Positions 10,863 through 22,450 are shown, counted from the first letter of the stretch. The stretch is 64,000 nt of DNA from Lucinisca nassula (GCA_963580285.1 OY757026.1:63055396-63119395), one strand, 5' to 3'. Numbers and translations: made by a program. Notes: generated by a model from the letters alone, not told the origin.

Positions 10863-11114
10863 TTTCCAGCATGAAATGGATTAAAATATTGATGATTTTT
10901 GGTGGTTAATCGTCGTTTGCATTTTCGGTTCCAAGCGTCGCCGCAAAGCGCATTTCACAGGTTTTTCACGCAGTTTTCAAAAGTTACCCAGTTCTATTGC
11001 ACTAATTTCTTGTTTTGTTTAAAAACGGATCCCTGCACAACGAAACATACAAGACTTATGCGACCAGCCTAGACTCAGATCGGCTTGCGCATCTTTGCAG
11101 TCTGATCAGACATA

Positions 11115-12520
11115 TGCCTAGAAAACATGCCTATATAACTTTGACCCCATCTAACCCCATTTTTATATTGTAAAACTGGGGTTTACTTTATTTTTATTCT
11201 CCCGGAATCAAAGATTTGGGGACATATAATTTTTGATCTGCCTATCTGTCTGTACGTCTGTTTATCTGTTTGTCTGTCTGCAAAAAACCTTAACATTGGG
11301 CACTTATGAATGGTAGCTGATAGGGCTTTCGTATTTCACATTGGCTTTCATATTTCACATGTGCATTCCTTGTCACAAGACCTGTCCAGTGGTACCATAA
11401 TTTTTGACCCTTTGACCTTGACCTTGATGTTTGAACTGCTTTTTTAAAAACAAAAAAATAACATTGGCCATAACTTTTGATTGGTAAGTGTTAGGGCTTT
11501 CATATTTCACATGTGCATTCCTTGTCATAAGCCCTTTCCAGTGGAACCATGAGTTTTGACCTCATGAGCTTGACCTTGACGATTGACCTACTTTTTAAGA
11601 ACATTGTCATTGGTCATAACTTTTGATCGGAAAATGTTAGGGTTTTCAAATTTCACAGGTGCATTCCCTAACACAAGACCATTCCAGCGGAACCATGACT
11701 TTTGACCTCGCGATCTTGACCTTGATATTTGACCTAATTTTAAAAACTTTAACATTGATCATAACTTTCGATTGATAAGCAATGGGGATTTCTTATTTCG
11801 TATATGAATTCTATGTCACAAGATCTTTCCAACGGTACCAAAAATTTTGACCTTGTGTGTAGTGACCTTTACCTTGACATTTAACCTACGTTTTAAAGAC
11901 TTTAACGTTGGCTATAACCTTTAATTGGTTAGTGATAGGACTTTCATATTTCACATGTGCATTCCCTGTAAGAAGTCCTTTCCAGTGTTACCATAAATTT
12001 TGACCCTGCCCTTGACGTTTGCTTACTTTCTTAGAGCCTTAACATTTGCCATAACTTTTGATTGGTTAGTGGTAAGGCTTTCATATTTCACATGTGCCTT
12101 CCACGTCACAGGACCTTTCCAGTGGAACCATAATTTATTTTGACCTTGTGGCCTTGACCTTACGTTTGACCAACAAATTAAAAAACTTTATTATTGGCCA
12201 TAACTTTCGATTGGTGAGTGATATGGTTTTCATATTCCATGTGTGCATTCCTTGTGACAAGACCTTTCCAGTGGTTCCATAATTGTGACCTTGTGACATT
12301 GACTTACTTTTTAACAACTGTAACTTTGGCCGTAACTTTCGATTGGTATGTTATTGTGATTTCATATTTCACATGAACATTCCTTGTCACAGACCTTTCC
12401 AGTGGTACCGTTAGTTTTGACCTCGTGACCTTGACCTACTTTTTAAAAACTTGAATATCAGTCATACCTTTCGATTTGATAGTGATAAGGCTTTCACATT
12501 TCACATATGCTGTTCGTGGG
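11115..12520 (+). mobile_element. MITE fragment and tandem-repeat element with TTGACC-rich units
   Basis: The start (11121-11210) matches the GAAAACACG...ACTGGGGTTTAC MITE family and is broken by a tandem-repeat element starting near CTCCCGGAATCAAAG. Irregular units of 131-153 bp follow, anchored on TCCAGTGG at 11384, 11537, 11683, 11828, 11981, 12118, 12267 and 12398. Units contain CATAACTTTTGATTGG, TCATATTTCACATG and stacked TTGACC/CCTTGA hexamers. No 3' terminal hairpin was recognised. Confidence 0.7.
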
Positions 12521-12890
12521 CATCAGTGTTTAACCAACATATCTTGTTCTTATTGTTTCTTCGCAGTCATTTCTTGACTGGGTTAAATTATCTGATTTTG
12601 TCTCCACATATAAACGATAATCAAAATTTTATAACGAGAGTATATTTGGCACTCTTTTAGAATTCGCCAGGGCAGGCTGCTTGTGTCATTGTCGTGACGA
12701 TTTCACCATGCTGAAGCATCATGCAGGCAGACTGCACAGATAACCAGGCTCTTCTGAGCCATCGCCACTATCGGTTCGTATTAACTAGTACCCACGATCT
12801 CTGTTTTTGAGCAACAGTAAAGAAAATAATCTCCCTGTAACCCCCATTTTTCTCTATATAAAGTGGAGTTGGTTTTCAGGGGTGTTCCGG
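12521..12890. other. GRHPR intron spacer, nothing recognised
   Basis: This AT-rich stretch between the tandem-repeat element and the next SINE has no domain-bearing frame and no tRNA-like or inverted-repeat structure that could be supported. Confidence 0.5.
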
Positions 12891-13180
12891 CGCCCCCCGC
12901 CCATCGGGGCTTGAAGAAATAGATGGACTGCATGATGCTTCCTCGGAGAGCTGAAACTGGCTGCACATGAGTACTGGTAAACCGCTTAGAGTATCTTAGC
13001 CTGCCCAGGCAAAGCGGTGCGAGTCGGCCCGTCCTGTTGGTTTCATTGGGCGACAGGGCTTGAGATGTCATTTTATCTCAATGTCGGGTAAAAGTCCCAC
13101 AAAATTGGAAGCAACGTCTCCAAAATGACCTATACAGTGCTGACGGGGACGTTAAACCTCAAATCAAACAAACAAACAAG
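12891..13180 (+). mobile_element. SINE2, plus orientation
   Basis: Head CCCCCGCCCATCGGGGCTTG, then GATGTCATTTTATCTCAATG, tail GACGGGGACGTTAAACCTC and AAACAAACAAAC. It ends 45 bp upstream of the terminal GRHPR exon, so the intron 3' end is short but separate from the SINE. Confidence 0.9.
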
Positions 13181-13225
13181 GTTATTCCGTTCACGGATTT
13201 GCTAACGTGAGTTACATCTGTTTAG

Positions 13226-13821
13226 GGATCATGGCGGTGAAAGATGGTAGCTGGGGGACGTGGGACCCTCTTTGGCTGCTTGGGCACGGGCTTGATGGAT
13301 CAACTGTTGGAGTCATTGGGTTTGGACGTATTGGGCTTACTGTCGCTAAATGTTTAAAGCCATTTGGGGTGAAGAAGATCATATACTCGGACCAGTTTGA
13401 AATGGAGGCTGCCAAGGAAGTACCAGCAGAGCGTGTTCCCCTTGACTCACTCCTAGAACAGTCTGATTTTGTCATTGGTTGTTGTGCTCTGACCAAGGAG
13501 AACGCGGGGATGATGAATAAATCGGCTTTCCAGAAAATGAAGCGAAATGCTGTGTTCGTGAATACAAGTCGTGGTGGACTTGTAAACCAGGATGACCTTT
13601 ACGAAGCTCTTGTAAATGGGGAGATTGCAGCAGCTGGATTGGACGTTACGGTTCCGGAACCGCTCCCGACCAATCACAAGCTACTCACTTTAGACAACTG
13701 TGTGATTCTACCTCATATTGGTAGTGCAACGACCAAAGCAAGAAATGCCATGTCTCTTCTATGTGCCAGAAATATCATAGAATCTCTTAATGGTCGTGAG
13801 ATGCCGGCAAGGGTGAAATAG
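13226..13821 (+). CDS. GRHPR: GRHPR terminal exon: NAD(P)-binding and C-terminal part
   Basis: The last coding exon holds the cofactor domain and C-terminus of glyoxylate/hydroxypyruvate reductase, which clears glyoxylate and acts in serine catabolism. After acceptor CTGTTTAG it reads GIMAVKDGSWGTWDPLWLLG. The Rossmann loop GFGRIG is at 13318-13335. The three family catalytic residues are present: Arg of NTSRGG (13570-13572), Glu of PEPLP (13657-13659) and His of LPHIGSAT (13714-13716). PLPTNH and the end REMPARVK match animal GRHPR; the stop TAG is at 13819. It is intact, with no frameshift. A polyadenylation signal was not identified downstream. In most animals this part is split over several exons; here it is a single exon, as translated. 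Confidence 0.96.
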
Positions 13822-13971
13822 ATTAATTCTGTAGCTCTAGATTGTATGGCAGCAACACGCGAAAGGGGGCATTAGAGCGTGTGCGCTCAGCAAGATCTCA
13901 TCTAGGTCTGTACACAAACTTACAACAGAATACTGGATTTTACCGTAAATGAACGATTGTTTTTTTTATTA

Positions 13972-14242
13972 TTGATTTGAGGTTTAACGTCCCCGTCAAC
14001 ACTGTATAGGTCATTTTGGAGACGTTGCTTCCTATTTTGTGAGACTTTTACCCGACATTGAAATGAAACGACATCTCAAGCCCTGTCGCCCAATGAAACC
14101 AGCAGGGTTTGTAAACACCGCTTTGCCTGGGCAGGCTTAGATCATCTAAGCGGTCTACCAGTACTCTTGTGTGGTCGGTTTCAGCTCTGCATGGAAGCAT
14201 CATGCAGCACATCTATTTCTTCAAGCCCCGATGGGCGGGGGC
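13972..14242 (-). mobile_element. SINE2, minus orientation
   Basis: Plus-strand reading runs from TTGATTTGAGGTTTAACGTC to CCCCGATGGGCGGGGGCC. It lies 150 bp after the GRHPR stop and could overlap the 3' UTR. A short internal deletion removes part of the middle (AGGGTTTGTAAACACCG). Confidence 0.9.
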
Positions 14243-14247
14243 CGCAC

Positions 14248-14388
14248 CTGAAGGATAGTTTTTGTCATTTCTCCAAAAAACCTATTCTGTGAGTTCTCAA
14301 CATAACCGTTCTAATGAGTACCACAACATAGGTTTATATGGAGTATTAAGGAAAACTATCCTTCAGTTATCACAAAATACTAACCTTA
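14248..14388. mobile_element. MITE with CTGAAGGATAGTTTT termini
   Basis: Termini CTGAAGGATAGTTTT and AAAACTATCCTTCAG are exact inverted repeats, with TTCTAATGAGTACC inside. The same family occurs at 56099-56236 with a fuller internal hairpin. Confidence 0.8.
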
Positions 14389-15017
14389 TCTGTTGTTATG
14401 AATGGTCAGCTTTATAAAACAAGACGAAGATTGATCAGACTATGTGGCTTCACAGGTGGATCTAAGTCTTCGCTGGGCACATACGCTCAAAGACCCTTTT
14501 TTGCTTGGCGCTGTCCATAGGCGTGCTTTTTTATCTCCTGAATTATCAACTTAATAGGTTATCCTGTCAGACCCACTGTTTGCACGTGGTTCGATGTTGC
14601 CAAGCCCAGTTCAAGGGCAAATGGTTCTGGTGATTAGAAGACACACTCCATATAGTTCGTTTATCATATGCATACATTGACCTAAATAGTGTTGACGGTG
14701 AGAGGATGAGAGATTGCAGGCATGGTCACTTGAGCCTGAAACCTGAAATAAACAGATTGAATACAACATCTGTATGTCAACGAACCTCAAAATGTATTGA
14801 AACATAAAAATTATCTGTTTTATATATTTTGAGGTTCGTAGACTAATAGAAACAATGATGGGGTTGAGACAAGGAAATCTCAGGCAAGTTTTCAGTGTAT
14901 TTAAACCTCGTGTGAGGCTATGCCTAGCTTGAGACTTAGATAAACTGAAAAAGAGCCTGAGATTTCCTTGTCGAGGTCTCGACCCCACCATTGATTTTTT
15001 TCTCACCCATCCCAAAG
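14389..15017. other. Intergenic stretch with an imperfect inverted repeat
   Basis: Arms ACAAGGAAATCTCAGGC (about 14872) and GCCTGAGATTTCCTTG (about 14956) face each other, within larger TGGGGTTGAGAC / GTCTCGACCCCA flanks, suggesting a MITE at about 14856-14993. Minus-strand frame 14611-15015 translates across this repeat and shows no domain. Confidence 0.55.
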
Positions 15018-15295
15018 CATCACGAAAACACGGCTATATAATTGTTATACCTTTGAACCCCACTTTTATATAGTAAAACTGGGGTTTACATGGGTAAACT
15101 TTATTTTTTATTTCTGCTCTAAATTTCAGATTGTGGGTACTCGTTAGAACCGCCTCGATAAGCGGTTCTAACGAGTACCCAAATCTATATTTTGAGCAGA
15201 AATAAGAAAAATATCACACTTTTTCATCTTAAAATTTTCTTTTTTTGGCGGTTAAGTTTACAATGTATTTGTATAGGCGTGTTTTCTTAGTGGGA
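15018..15295. mobile_element. MITE, CATCACGAAAACACG family, with central hairpin
   Basis: The left end GCATCACGAAAACACGGC and right end TATAGGCGTGTTTTC are inverted repeats. A hairpin at about 15127-15172 pairs GGGTACTCGTTAGAACCGC with GCGGTTCTAACGAGTACCC. Copy at 48925-49190; fragments at 11121 and 46090. Confidence 0.85.
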
Positions 15296-16136
15296 TGTGC
15301 TGTGAGTGGTAAAATGCTTCCAAAGCTATTTCCATCATACTGCCTAAGGATGCAGAAAATCAGTATGCAAAATGGCTCCTTAACACAAATGTAACAGGAA
15401 ATAAACATTTCATGACTTTCTTTCACACTCAATGTCCATTTCATTAAAAGTCGATCAAGGACATATTGTGGCTGTCAAAAATGTAGAAGGGGAGAAACAG
15501 AATGTCTTCCCAAAGCGCATGGATAACATTTAACATGCATGAAAAACAAAAATAGTACTACTGCAATGTACAGGTTTTCCAATATTAAGCAACGATTGGC
15601 AGATTGAGACAGCTAATAAACCCTTTGGTGAGACAGCAGTGTGTGACAAAGAAATCACACACTGTCATACAAAGGGATATTATTGTGCCATGTGTGAGAT
15701 ATACAGATCTGAAATGGTGTATTCAATCTATCTATTCAAAGTTTGAGGCTCAATTGCCAGTGTTTGCAGGTGACGCTTGATGTTATCTCACTTACTTGTG
15801 GGAGACACTCATATATCTTTAACATAACTTAAATTTGTTTGAACACATTTTCTTTTCTGTGCACCTTAATAATCTCATGGAAAACTTCAATATTCCATTT
15901 ATGATTCTTATTTATTTGAGAATTATTAAAAAGTTTTGCAGCAGTTTATCTATTTATTCTGGAACATTTATAGTACGAAAATGATTCAAACTGTGCACAG
16001 TAATATTATACTGGCCTCTCCAATGTGGCAGATGAAGGGGAACTAAAATATATCGTTACAAAACTACTACATGCAAAATTTTTAATAGAACCGAATATTT
16101 ACCGCCTTGAACTCGAACTAAATGTATCATAAAAAA
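15296..16136. other. AT-rich intergenic stretch, nothing recognised
   Basis: No conserved frame, no tandem unit and no clear terminal repeats. A weak palindrome at about 15636-15672 pairs GTGTGTGACAAAG with CACACTGTCATAC. I see nothing else to annotate. Confidence 0.45.
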
Positions 16137-16420
16137 TAGAAATGAAGTCAGTGATCAGTAATCGATACAATTAACCCACAGCTTCCATCAGAGACACCAA
16201 AGGGAAAGAAACACAAACATGAAACAACTAAACCCTTATGGAAACATCAATAGCAGAAAGCCAAAAGGACAGTTATTTTCCCACAAAATGGCCAATTAGC
16301 TTTCCAAAAGAAAAAAATACAAGCGACACACACACTCAAAGACAAACCAGAACAAAAATAAACCAGAAGAACTACCTTGGAACGGTCAGTGAAACGAATT
16401 CCACTAGGGTATTTTTCTTC
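16137..16420 (+). repeat. Dispersed repeat ending GAAACGAATTCCAC
   Basis: Colinear with 21368-21645: shared AATCGATACAATTAACCCA, CAGAGACACCAAAGGGAAAG and CCTTGGAACGGTCAG. A short piece recurs at 18121-18165. Neither terminal repeats nor a coding frame explains it; family unknown. Confidence 0.7.
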
Positions 16421-16835
16421 TCTTTATGGTGTGGGCAAAATAATTTACAACGGTCCGAAATTACGTCTGCATATGGTAAACCTTAAAATATTTTATTCTA
16501 TATCTCGCACAAGAAAATGGTTAAAAATACCCCCGAGGGATACAAGTAGATGGAAATATATGCGCCATCGTTGATGCGTTTTCACTGAGTGTGTTCATTA
16601 TTTATAGTCCCAGTTTTAAGAGGAATAAAGCGTCCTTCGAAGAACATGCATGTCTTGCTTGCGCTACCTACCTTACTGTTTTCATACCATTTGCAATTTG
16701 CCCAAGTCTCATTCCCGACGACGAAGTACCAGGTTGCATTATGATGAAAATAAAAATGTGTGGCATAATAACGAAACAATGACTGTTGATGCTGGCAGTT
16801 CTTATCTACCAACGAGTACCCATAGCAGAATAACA

Positions 16836-17610
16836 TACCCCATGTAAACCCGTATTTTCTCTATTTAAAGTGATGTAAATAGGGGTGTTAACTGTACGGA
16901 CTTGTTAACCCTTTGCATGCTGGATATTTTAGTAGAAAACATTTTGAAATATTGTGCTTATTTTCCTTAGAAGACAGGATTTGAAATCTCATGCAAATTG
17001 TCTCCTATGGAAACAATTTGCATGAGATGTCAAGACCTGTTTTCTGGGAAAAATAAGAAAATACCAACATTTTGTGGTCTGCTGAATTAGCCTAGAGAGT
17101 GGTAAAGGTTAACGTGATGTAGAGTTGGGGGTATTGCAAAACACATTTTACATTGTACTGTTATTTATTATTTTGTATTTACATGCAAATAAGAAAACAA
17201 ATGATCTAATCGTAAATGAATATAATAATGTACCCCATTTAAACCCTTATTTTCTCTACATAAAGTGAAGTAAACAGGGGTCTTGTTAACCATTTGCTTG
17301 CTGGATATTTTTAGCAGACGACATTTTGAAATAGTGTTCTCATTTTTCTTAGAAGACAGGATTTGACAGGATTTGACATCTCATGCAAATTGTCTCCTAT
17401 GGAGACAATTAGCATGAGATGTCAAGTCCTGTTTTCTGGGGAAAACTAAGAAAAATATCAACAATTAGTCGTCTGCTGAATTAGCCTAGAGTGGTAAAGG
17501 TAAATATCATGTGTAGTTGGAGGTATTGTAAAACACGTGGTTCATTTACATTGTAATGCTACTTATTATTTTGTATTTACATGCAAATAGTAAAAAGAAA
17601 TGACTATAAT
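16836..17610. repeat. Tandem duplication (about 395 bp) of a hairpin MITE
   Basis: Copy 1 starts TACCCCATGTAAACCC (16836), copy 2 TACCCCATTTAAACCC (17231). Each contains a hairpin in which GACATCTCATGCAAATTGTC (or a close variant) pairs across TCCTATGGA, inside CTGGATATTTT...AATTAGCCTAGAG ends. TACATGCAAATA recurs at 17180 and 17579. A third single hairpin copy lies at 56757-56985. Confidence 0.8.
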
Positions 17611-17862
17611 TTATGTACTTCTAGTAGTTGCACGCTGTTAGTAAGACATATATGTGTAAGTTAGTATTTATACATATTTTATGTTTATCAGCAGAATTCC
17701 ATAAATCATAAACAAACCAGTCTTTTTGGTTCTTACTTTCCACCTCACTTGCAAGACCTCTGGGAATAATCAAAGCACTGAGGGTACTGGTGGGTCGATT
17801 GTCTCTGAGTGTAGGTCGGAGAAATAGTCCTGGACTGTGATTTAAACTGTTTCATTAGCCGG

Positions 17863-18104
17863 CGTCGGTGGCTCAGTCGGATGCGCGCCTGACTGGTGAT
17901 CAGAAGGACGCGGGCCCGATACCTGCCGTGGCCGGCAACATTCGTCCGCTGATTCAAGACGGGCAGTTGTCAGTTTCTGGCGAAAGAATGTGCACTGTAC
18001 TGGTATAAGCATGCCCAGGAAAAGTGTGGATAGGTAAACTGACCGGCTCAAAAATGACCTAAATAGTGTTAACTGGGCCGTTAAACTCCAATACAAACAA
18101 ACAA
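17863..18104 (+). mobile_element. SINE1, full length with tRNA-like head
   Basis: The head GTGGCTCAGTCGGATGCGCG and GGGCCCGATACC correspond to tRNA A and B boxes. The body AAGAATGTGCACTGTACTGG is followed by AAAATGACCTAAATAGTG and the tail GGGCCGTTAAACTCC, then ACAAACAAACAA. The degraded tail and dispersed copies indicate a SINE rather than a tRNA gene. Confidence 0.9.
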
Positions 18105-18183
18105 CTCAAAATACATGTAGAAGTGAAGGCAATGGTCAGGAATCGATACAGTTAGCACTGTAAATGCAATCCCTGAGTATTAT

Positions 18184-19370
18184 TATATCCCCGACATACG
18201 AAGTATGTCAGGGGGTATATAGTTTTCGTCTTTCCGTCCGTTCGTTGGTTCGTTCGTTCGTTCGTTAGTGCGTTCGTTCGTTCGTTCGTACTTCCGTTTG
18301 TCCCGCCGTTCGTCAACCTTTACGTCAAAGTTTTGCGTTAAACCTTTTTGATTGCTCATATCTCTGTAACCACATGTTAGATTCTCTTCATATTTGGTAA
18401 AGGATAACTCTATAGCATTAACTTTCATATGGAATATCTAAGCCCCTGGGTCAAGCCCCTGCGTAGGCTGTCTGTCTGTCTGTCTGTTCATCTACTTTTA
18501 CGTCAAAGATTTGCGTTAAACCATTTTGATTGCTCATATCTCTGTAACCACATGTAAGATTCTCTTCATATTTGCTAAAGGATATCTCTATAGCATTACC
18601 TTTCATATGGAATATCTAAGTCCCTGGGTCAAGCCCCTGGGTGGGCTGTCCGTCCGTTTGTCAACTTTTACGTCAAAGTTTTGTGTTAAACCTTTTTGAT
18701 TGCTCATATCTTTGTCACCACATGTTGGATTCTCTTCATATTTGGAACAGGGTATGTCTATAGTAATACCTTCCATATGAAATATCTAAGCCTCTGGGTC
18801 AAGCCCCTGGATGTGCTGTCCGTCCGTTTGTCAACTTTTACGTCAAAGTTTTGTGTTAAACCATTTTGATTGCTCATATCTCTGTCACCACTTGTTTGAT
18901 TCTCTTCATATTTGGTACAGGATATCCCTATAGCATTACCTTTCATTTGGAATATCTAACCTCGCTGGTCAAGCCCCTGGGTGGGCTGTCCACCCGTGAG
19001 TCCGTTCATCAACATTTACGTCAATGTTTTGTTTTAAACCTTTTTGATTGCTCATATCTCTGTAACTACATGTTAGATTCTCTTCATATTTGGTAAAGGA
19101 TATCTCTATAGCATAACCTTTCATATGGAATATCTAAGCCCCTGGGTCAAGCCCCTGGGTGGGCTGTCTGTCAGTTTGTCAACTTTTACATCAAAGTTTT
19201 GTGTTTAACCTTTTTGATTGCTTATATCTCTGTAACCTCATGTTAGATTCTCTTCGTATTTGGTACAGAATATAGCTATAGTATTAACTTTCATATGGAA
19301 TATCTAAGCTCCTGAGTCAAGCCCCGGGGTGGGGCTAGGGGTCAATAATTAGGACTTACACATTTTGATT
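18184..19370 (+). mobile_element. Tandem-repeat element with 170-178-bp units
   Basis: It starts with the palindrome CCCCGACATACGAAGTATGT, then GTCTTTCCGTCCG and GTTCGTTCG repeats. About six units follow, anchored on ATTCTCTTCA at 18381, 18559, 18729, 18899, 19077 and 19247 (spacings 178, 170, 170, 178, 170). No 3' hairpin end was found before a second start-like palindrome (about 19480) and the scaffold gap. Confidence 0.8.
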
Positions 19371-19681
19371 ACGTCCAAGTTTTGTGTTAATTGTTTTGGT
19401 TTAAACAATATTTATTAGAATAAATTCACATGAATACATCGCATAATAGTATATGGTACAGGATTTGATAACTCTTTTCACTATACTCCTTGCTTACAAA
19501 GTATATCAAAGGTTATAGTTTTTGTCTTTCCATTTGTTCATTATTAGTTAGTTTGTTCTTTTTTATGCTGTGACCCTTGTCAGATTTGTCAGCTAATATA
19601 TATTGGTCCTTGTGATCTTAGAAACTACAGCGACTAGAACTGTTAAATTTTGCATAATATTTTCTCTTGAAATGCAGACAA

Positions 19682-19881
19682 NNNNNNNNNNNNNNNNNNN
19701 NNNNNNNNNNNNNNNNNNNNNNNNNNNNNNNNNNNNNNNNNNNNNNNNNNNNNNNNNNNNNNNNNNNNNNNNNNNNNNNNNNNNNNNNNNNNNNNNNNNN
19801 NNNNNNNNNNNNNNNNNNNNNNNNNNNNNNNNNNNNNNNNNNNNNNNNNNNNNNNNNNNNNNNNNNNNNNNNNNNNNNNNN
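19682..19881. other. Assembly gap (200 N)
   Basis: Exactly 200 N, which is a placeholder for a scaffold join rather than a measured length. Frames spanning it are meaningless. Confidence 0.99.
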
Positions 19882-20119
19882 CTAATGATCACTGTGAACC
19901 TTGTATAAAACGACATGTTGCCTTAATAGAACATTGAACACGTCTGAACAAATCTCTGTTCTTTTTTCCGTATATTAAAATTTTACAATTTAATTGAAAA
20001 GTTTTGTCTGCACGAACAGACAATCTCGTACATTGACATATTTTGGACATTGGCAATAGGCATCTTGTTGCAACGATTTATTTAATAAGCATAATTCACT
20101 ACTCAATAGTGTGTCTATG

Positions 20120-20331
20120 TTTGACAAACAGTGCAGACCCTGATGAGACGCCGCATTTTGGGTCTACACTGTTTGCATAGGCCTGTCTGTCCGAATGATT
20201 ATGGTCAAATACAACATATGGTAAGAGTCATGCTCGGACAGAGCGTGTGGGCGATTACTAATCGATTATCGATCACAATGACAGGACTCATAATTGATAA
20301 CTTTTTCAGCTCTGCCAGTGCTTCGATTATT
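20120..20331. repeat. Dispersed repeat with hairpin and ATCGATTATCGAT core, copy 1
   Basis: CAAACAGTGCAGACCCTGAT...GGGTCTACACTGTTTGC is a member of the dispersed hairpin family, followed by ACTAATCGATTATCGATCAC and GATAACTTTTTCAGCTC. The same order recurs at 26040-26275. Confidence 0.7.
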
Positions 20332-20860
20332 AGCTCCCCTGAGCACGATTGCTCATAGTGAGCTATTGTGATAAGTGAATGACCGTCGTGCGTCATCCGT
20401 GTCCTGCGTCCCGCGTCAACAATTTGCTTTAAAGACTACTCCTCCTTACCTCATGGGCAAATTTCATTTAAACTTCGCAGTAATGTTGCCTAGGTGGCCA
20501 GAACTGTTGCCTAAGTGGCTCTCTACCAAAATAGCTAAAATCGTTTCCTGTCCGATGAACAAGATGACACTCAGAGCTAAAAATAGAAAAATCTTTTAAA
20601 CGACTACTCCCATACCCCTGGGCAATTTTAAACAAACTTCATAGGAATGTTGCTTAAGTAACCATCTAAAGTAGCTAAAGTCTTTCCGTTCCGATGAACA
20701 AGATGGCCGCCAGAGCTAAAAATAGAAAAAATCTTTGAACGATTATTCCTCCCATATCCCTGGGCCAGTTTATTCCAAACTTCATAGGAATGTTGCTTAT
20801 GTGACCCTCTACCAAAACAGCTAAAATCGTTCCTCTCCGATGAACAAGATGAAGGGGGTT
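20332..20860 (+). mobile_element. Helentron-like element, 3'-truncated
   Basis: Start AGCTCCCCTGAGCACG with an imperfect hairpin to GTGAGC, then GACCGTCGTGCGTC and about three units containing TAGCTAAAATCG, GATGAACAAGATG and AGCTAAAAATAGAAA. It belongs to the family of 46351-48382 but has no 3' end. Confidence 0.7.
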
Positions 20861-21003
20861 AGTTGAAATAAAAGGTGAGAAAAGTGGGTGACATGAGTTT
20901 GTACAGATCAAGAATGTTGGTGTAGGTAAAAGATAAAAACAAATGCTGGCGTTAGGTGGTGAGTGGACTACCATCTTCATGGTTGTGTACTTGAAAAGAG
21001 TGT

Positions 21004-21232
21004 GATAGCTCAGTGGTGAGTGCACAAGTTTGCATCTGATGCTACAGGCCCTCGGTCCGATCCCCGGCAGCGGTGATAAATTTCGGTGTCCGAACGCTCC
21101 ATTGGCATCATTTGCTGGGTCCTTCGGACCCGGGGCATTAACTGGAGCCCCCCCCCCCCTTGCAACAAGGAGTCATTTGCTGATTAGTATACTAGGTGCA
21201 TGAATAAAGAAATAAAGAAAGAAAGAAGTGTT
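21004..21232 (+). mobile_element. SINE4 with tRNA-like head
   Basis: Head GATAGCTCAGTGGTGAGTGC and CGGTCCGATCCCC (B-box-like), body TTCGGTGTCCGAACGCTCC and GGGGCATTAACTGGAGC, ending in an A-rich tail (GAATAAAGAAATAAAG). Confidence 0.8.
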
Positions 21233-21234
21233 GT

Positions 21235-21362
21235 CTCAACTAAATACAATACACAATTATCAGAAGACCTCAAATGGACAGAACATATAAACAATATTAC
21301 TGAAAGGGCCAATCAGACACTAGGTAACATTTGGGTTCATAACACGGACCTGAAAGCCACAG
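21235..21362 (+). pseudogene. LINE reverse transcriptase fragment, 3' part (piece 1)
   Basis: With one frame shift it reads QLSEDLKWTEHINNITERAN and QTLGNIW, the region after the RT palm in CR1/jockey-like LINEs. It is continued by 21735-21840, where VRPQLEYASAV is readable; a dispersed repeat (21368-21645) and a G-run split the two. Confidence 0.75.
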
Positions 21363-21367
21363 CATAC

Positions 21368-21645
21368 AAATAGAAGTGGAGGCAATGATCAGGAATCGAT
21401 ACAATTAACCCAACAGCTCTCATCAGAGACACCAAAGGGAAAGAAACACAAACACGAAGCAACAGACCCAACGGACACACCAACAGCGAAAGCCAATGGA
21501 CAGTTACTGTCCACAAAAATGGCCAATAGGCTATCCAAAATAAAATAATATAAGCGACACAAACACCCAAAGAGAAACCTAACAAAAATAAACCGCGACA
21601 GAAGAGCCGCCTTGGAACGGTCAGCGGAAACGAATTCCACAGGGG
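21368..21645 (+). repeat. Dispersed repeat ending GAAACGAATTCCAC, copy 2
   Basis: Colinear with 16137-16420. Here it interrupts a LINE fragment, so it is mobile or was inserted by recombination. It ends in a G-rich run (21642-21677) that may be its own end or an assembly artefact. Confidence 0.7.
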
Positions 21646-21734
21646 GGGGGGGGGGGGGGGTGGGGGGGGGGGTGGGGCTTAAATCGATTTTACGTGGCCA
21701 CAATCCTCGCCCTTACTTCCGTCGCGATTAAGAC

Positions 21735-21840
21735 AAACTCTTGTTCGTCCACAGTTAGAGTATGCCTCTGCTGTGTGATCACACACAACTAACGAAAGTT
21801 TCAAACTTGAATCAGTGCATCGCAGAACCGCTAGATAGGT
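21735..21840 (+). pseudogene. LINE reverse transcriptase fragment, 3' part (piece 2)
   Basis: It reads LFVRPQLEYASAV, a stop, then SHTTNESFKLESVHRRTAR, which matches the thumb-region motif (VRPxLEYAs.VWdPh, then a stretch of RR.AR). Dead copy. Confidence 0.75.
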
Positions 21841-22220
21841 AACTTGAGATTACCGATACACATCTAGCGTGTTTGCAATGCTACAGGATCTCAATTTGCG
21901 CCCCCTAGACCAACGACGCATAGACAGTCGGCTGGTCTTCCGGGATCCGATATAAGGTAACTTACGATCTTGTAGCAATACCTGACTACCTTGTCCGGAG
22001 CACCCGGCCTTCTGTAAACAACCATCTCCTTGCATACCGACATATCACAACTCTGAAAGACAATTTCATATTCTTCCCCCGGTCTATCATCCACACACCG
22101 CTCGTAGTTTTCCCTCTTCTGCAGTGAATGCCAAGGCCGCAGAGGAGTTCAAAGCCCGTAAAGTATAAGATAGTTTTAGGGACTCATCCTGTGAGATTTT
22201 TTTATAGCTAAATTCTAAAT

Positions 22221-22450
22221 TTAGGCCCAACCAACTGAGGTATAAATGGCCAAATATGACCCACTCAGTACAAGAAACATATAGGTTTCTAGATTCCACA
22301 TTTTAGCATGCTCGTCAACAAGCATGATGAGTTGTGTCTCGCAAGATATCTTTTCCTGAAACACATGATGCAGTTCGAACAGAATATTTTGACCAGTAAA
22401 ATATTTGGTGATGCTAGAGGCCACAATATGCTCAAGCACTCTGCGCTCTA
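22221..22450 (-). pseudogene. LINE reverse transcriptase fragment, 5' palm part
   Basis: On the minus strand: LEHIVASSITKYF, then SCETQLIMLVDEHAK, the RT segment also seen at 28881-29141. It has no upstream or downstream RT. Its neighbour at 22613 is on the other strand, so two unrelated fragments meet tail to head. Confidence 0.75.

Noticed and set aside
14611..15015. A 134-residue minus-strand frame
   Set aside because: It runs through an inverted repeat (ACAAGGAAATCTCAGGC arms) and shows no domain.
18184..19370. CRISPR array, because of regular repeats
   Set aside because: Repeats are adjacent 170-178-bp units with no unique spacers, and the DNA is from an animal.
19593..19916. Frames spanning the N run
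   Set aside because: They exist only because unknown bases are translated as X.
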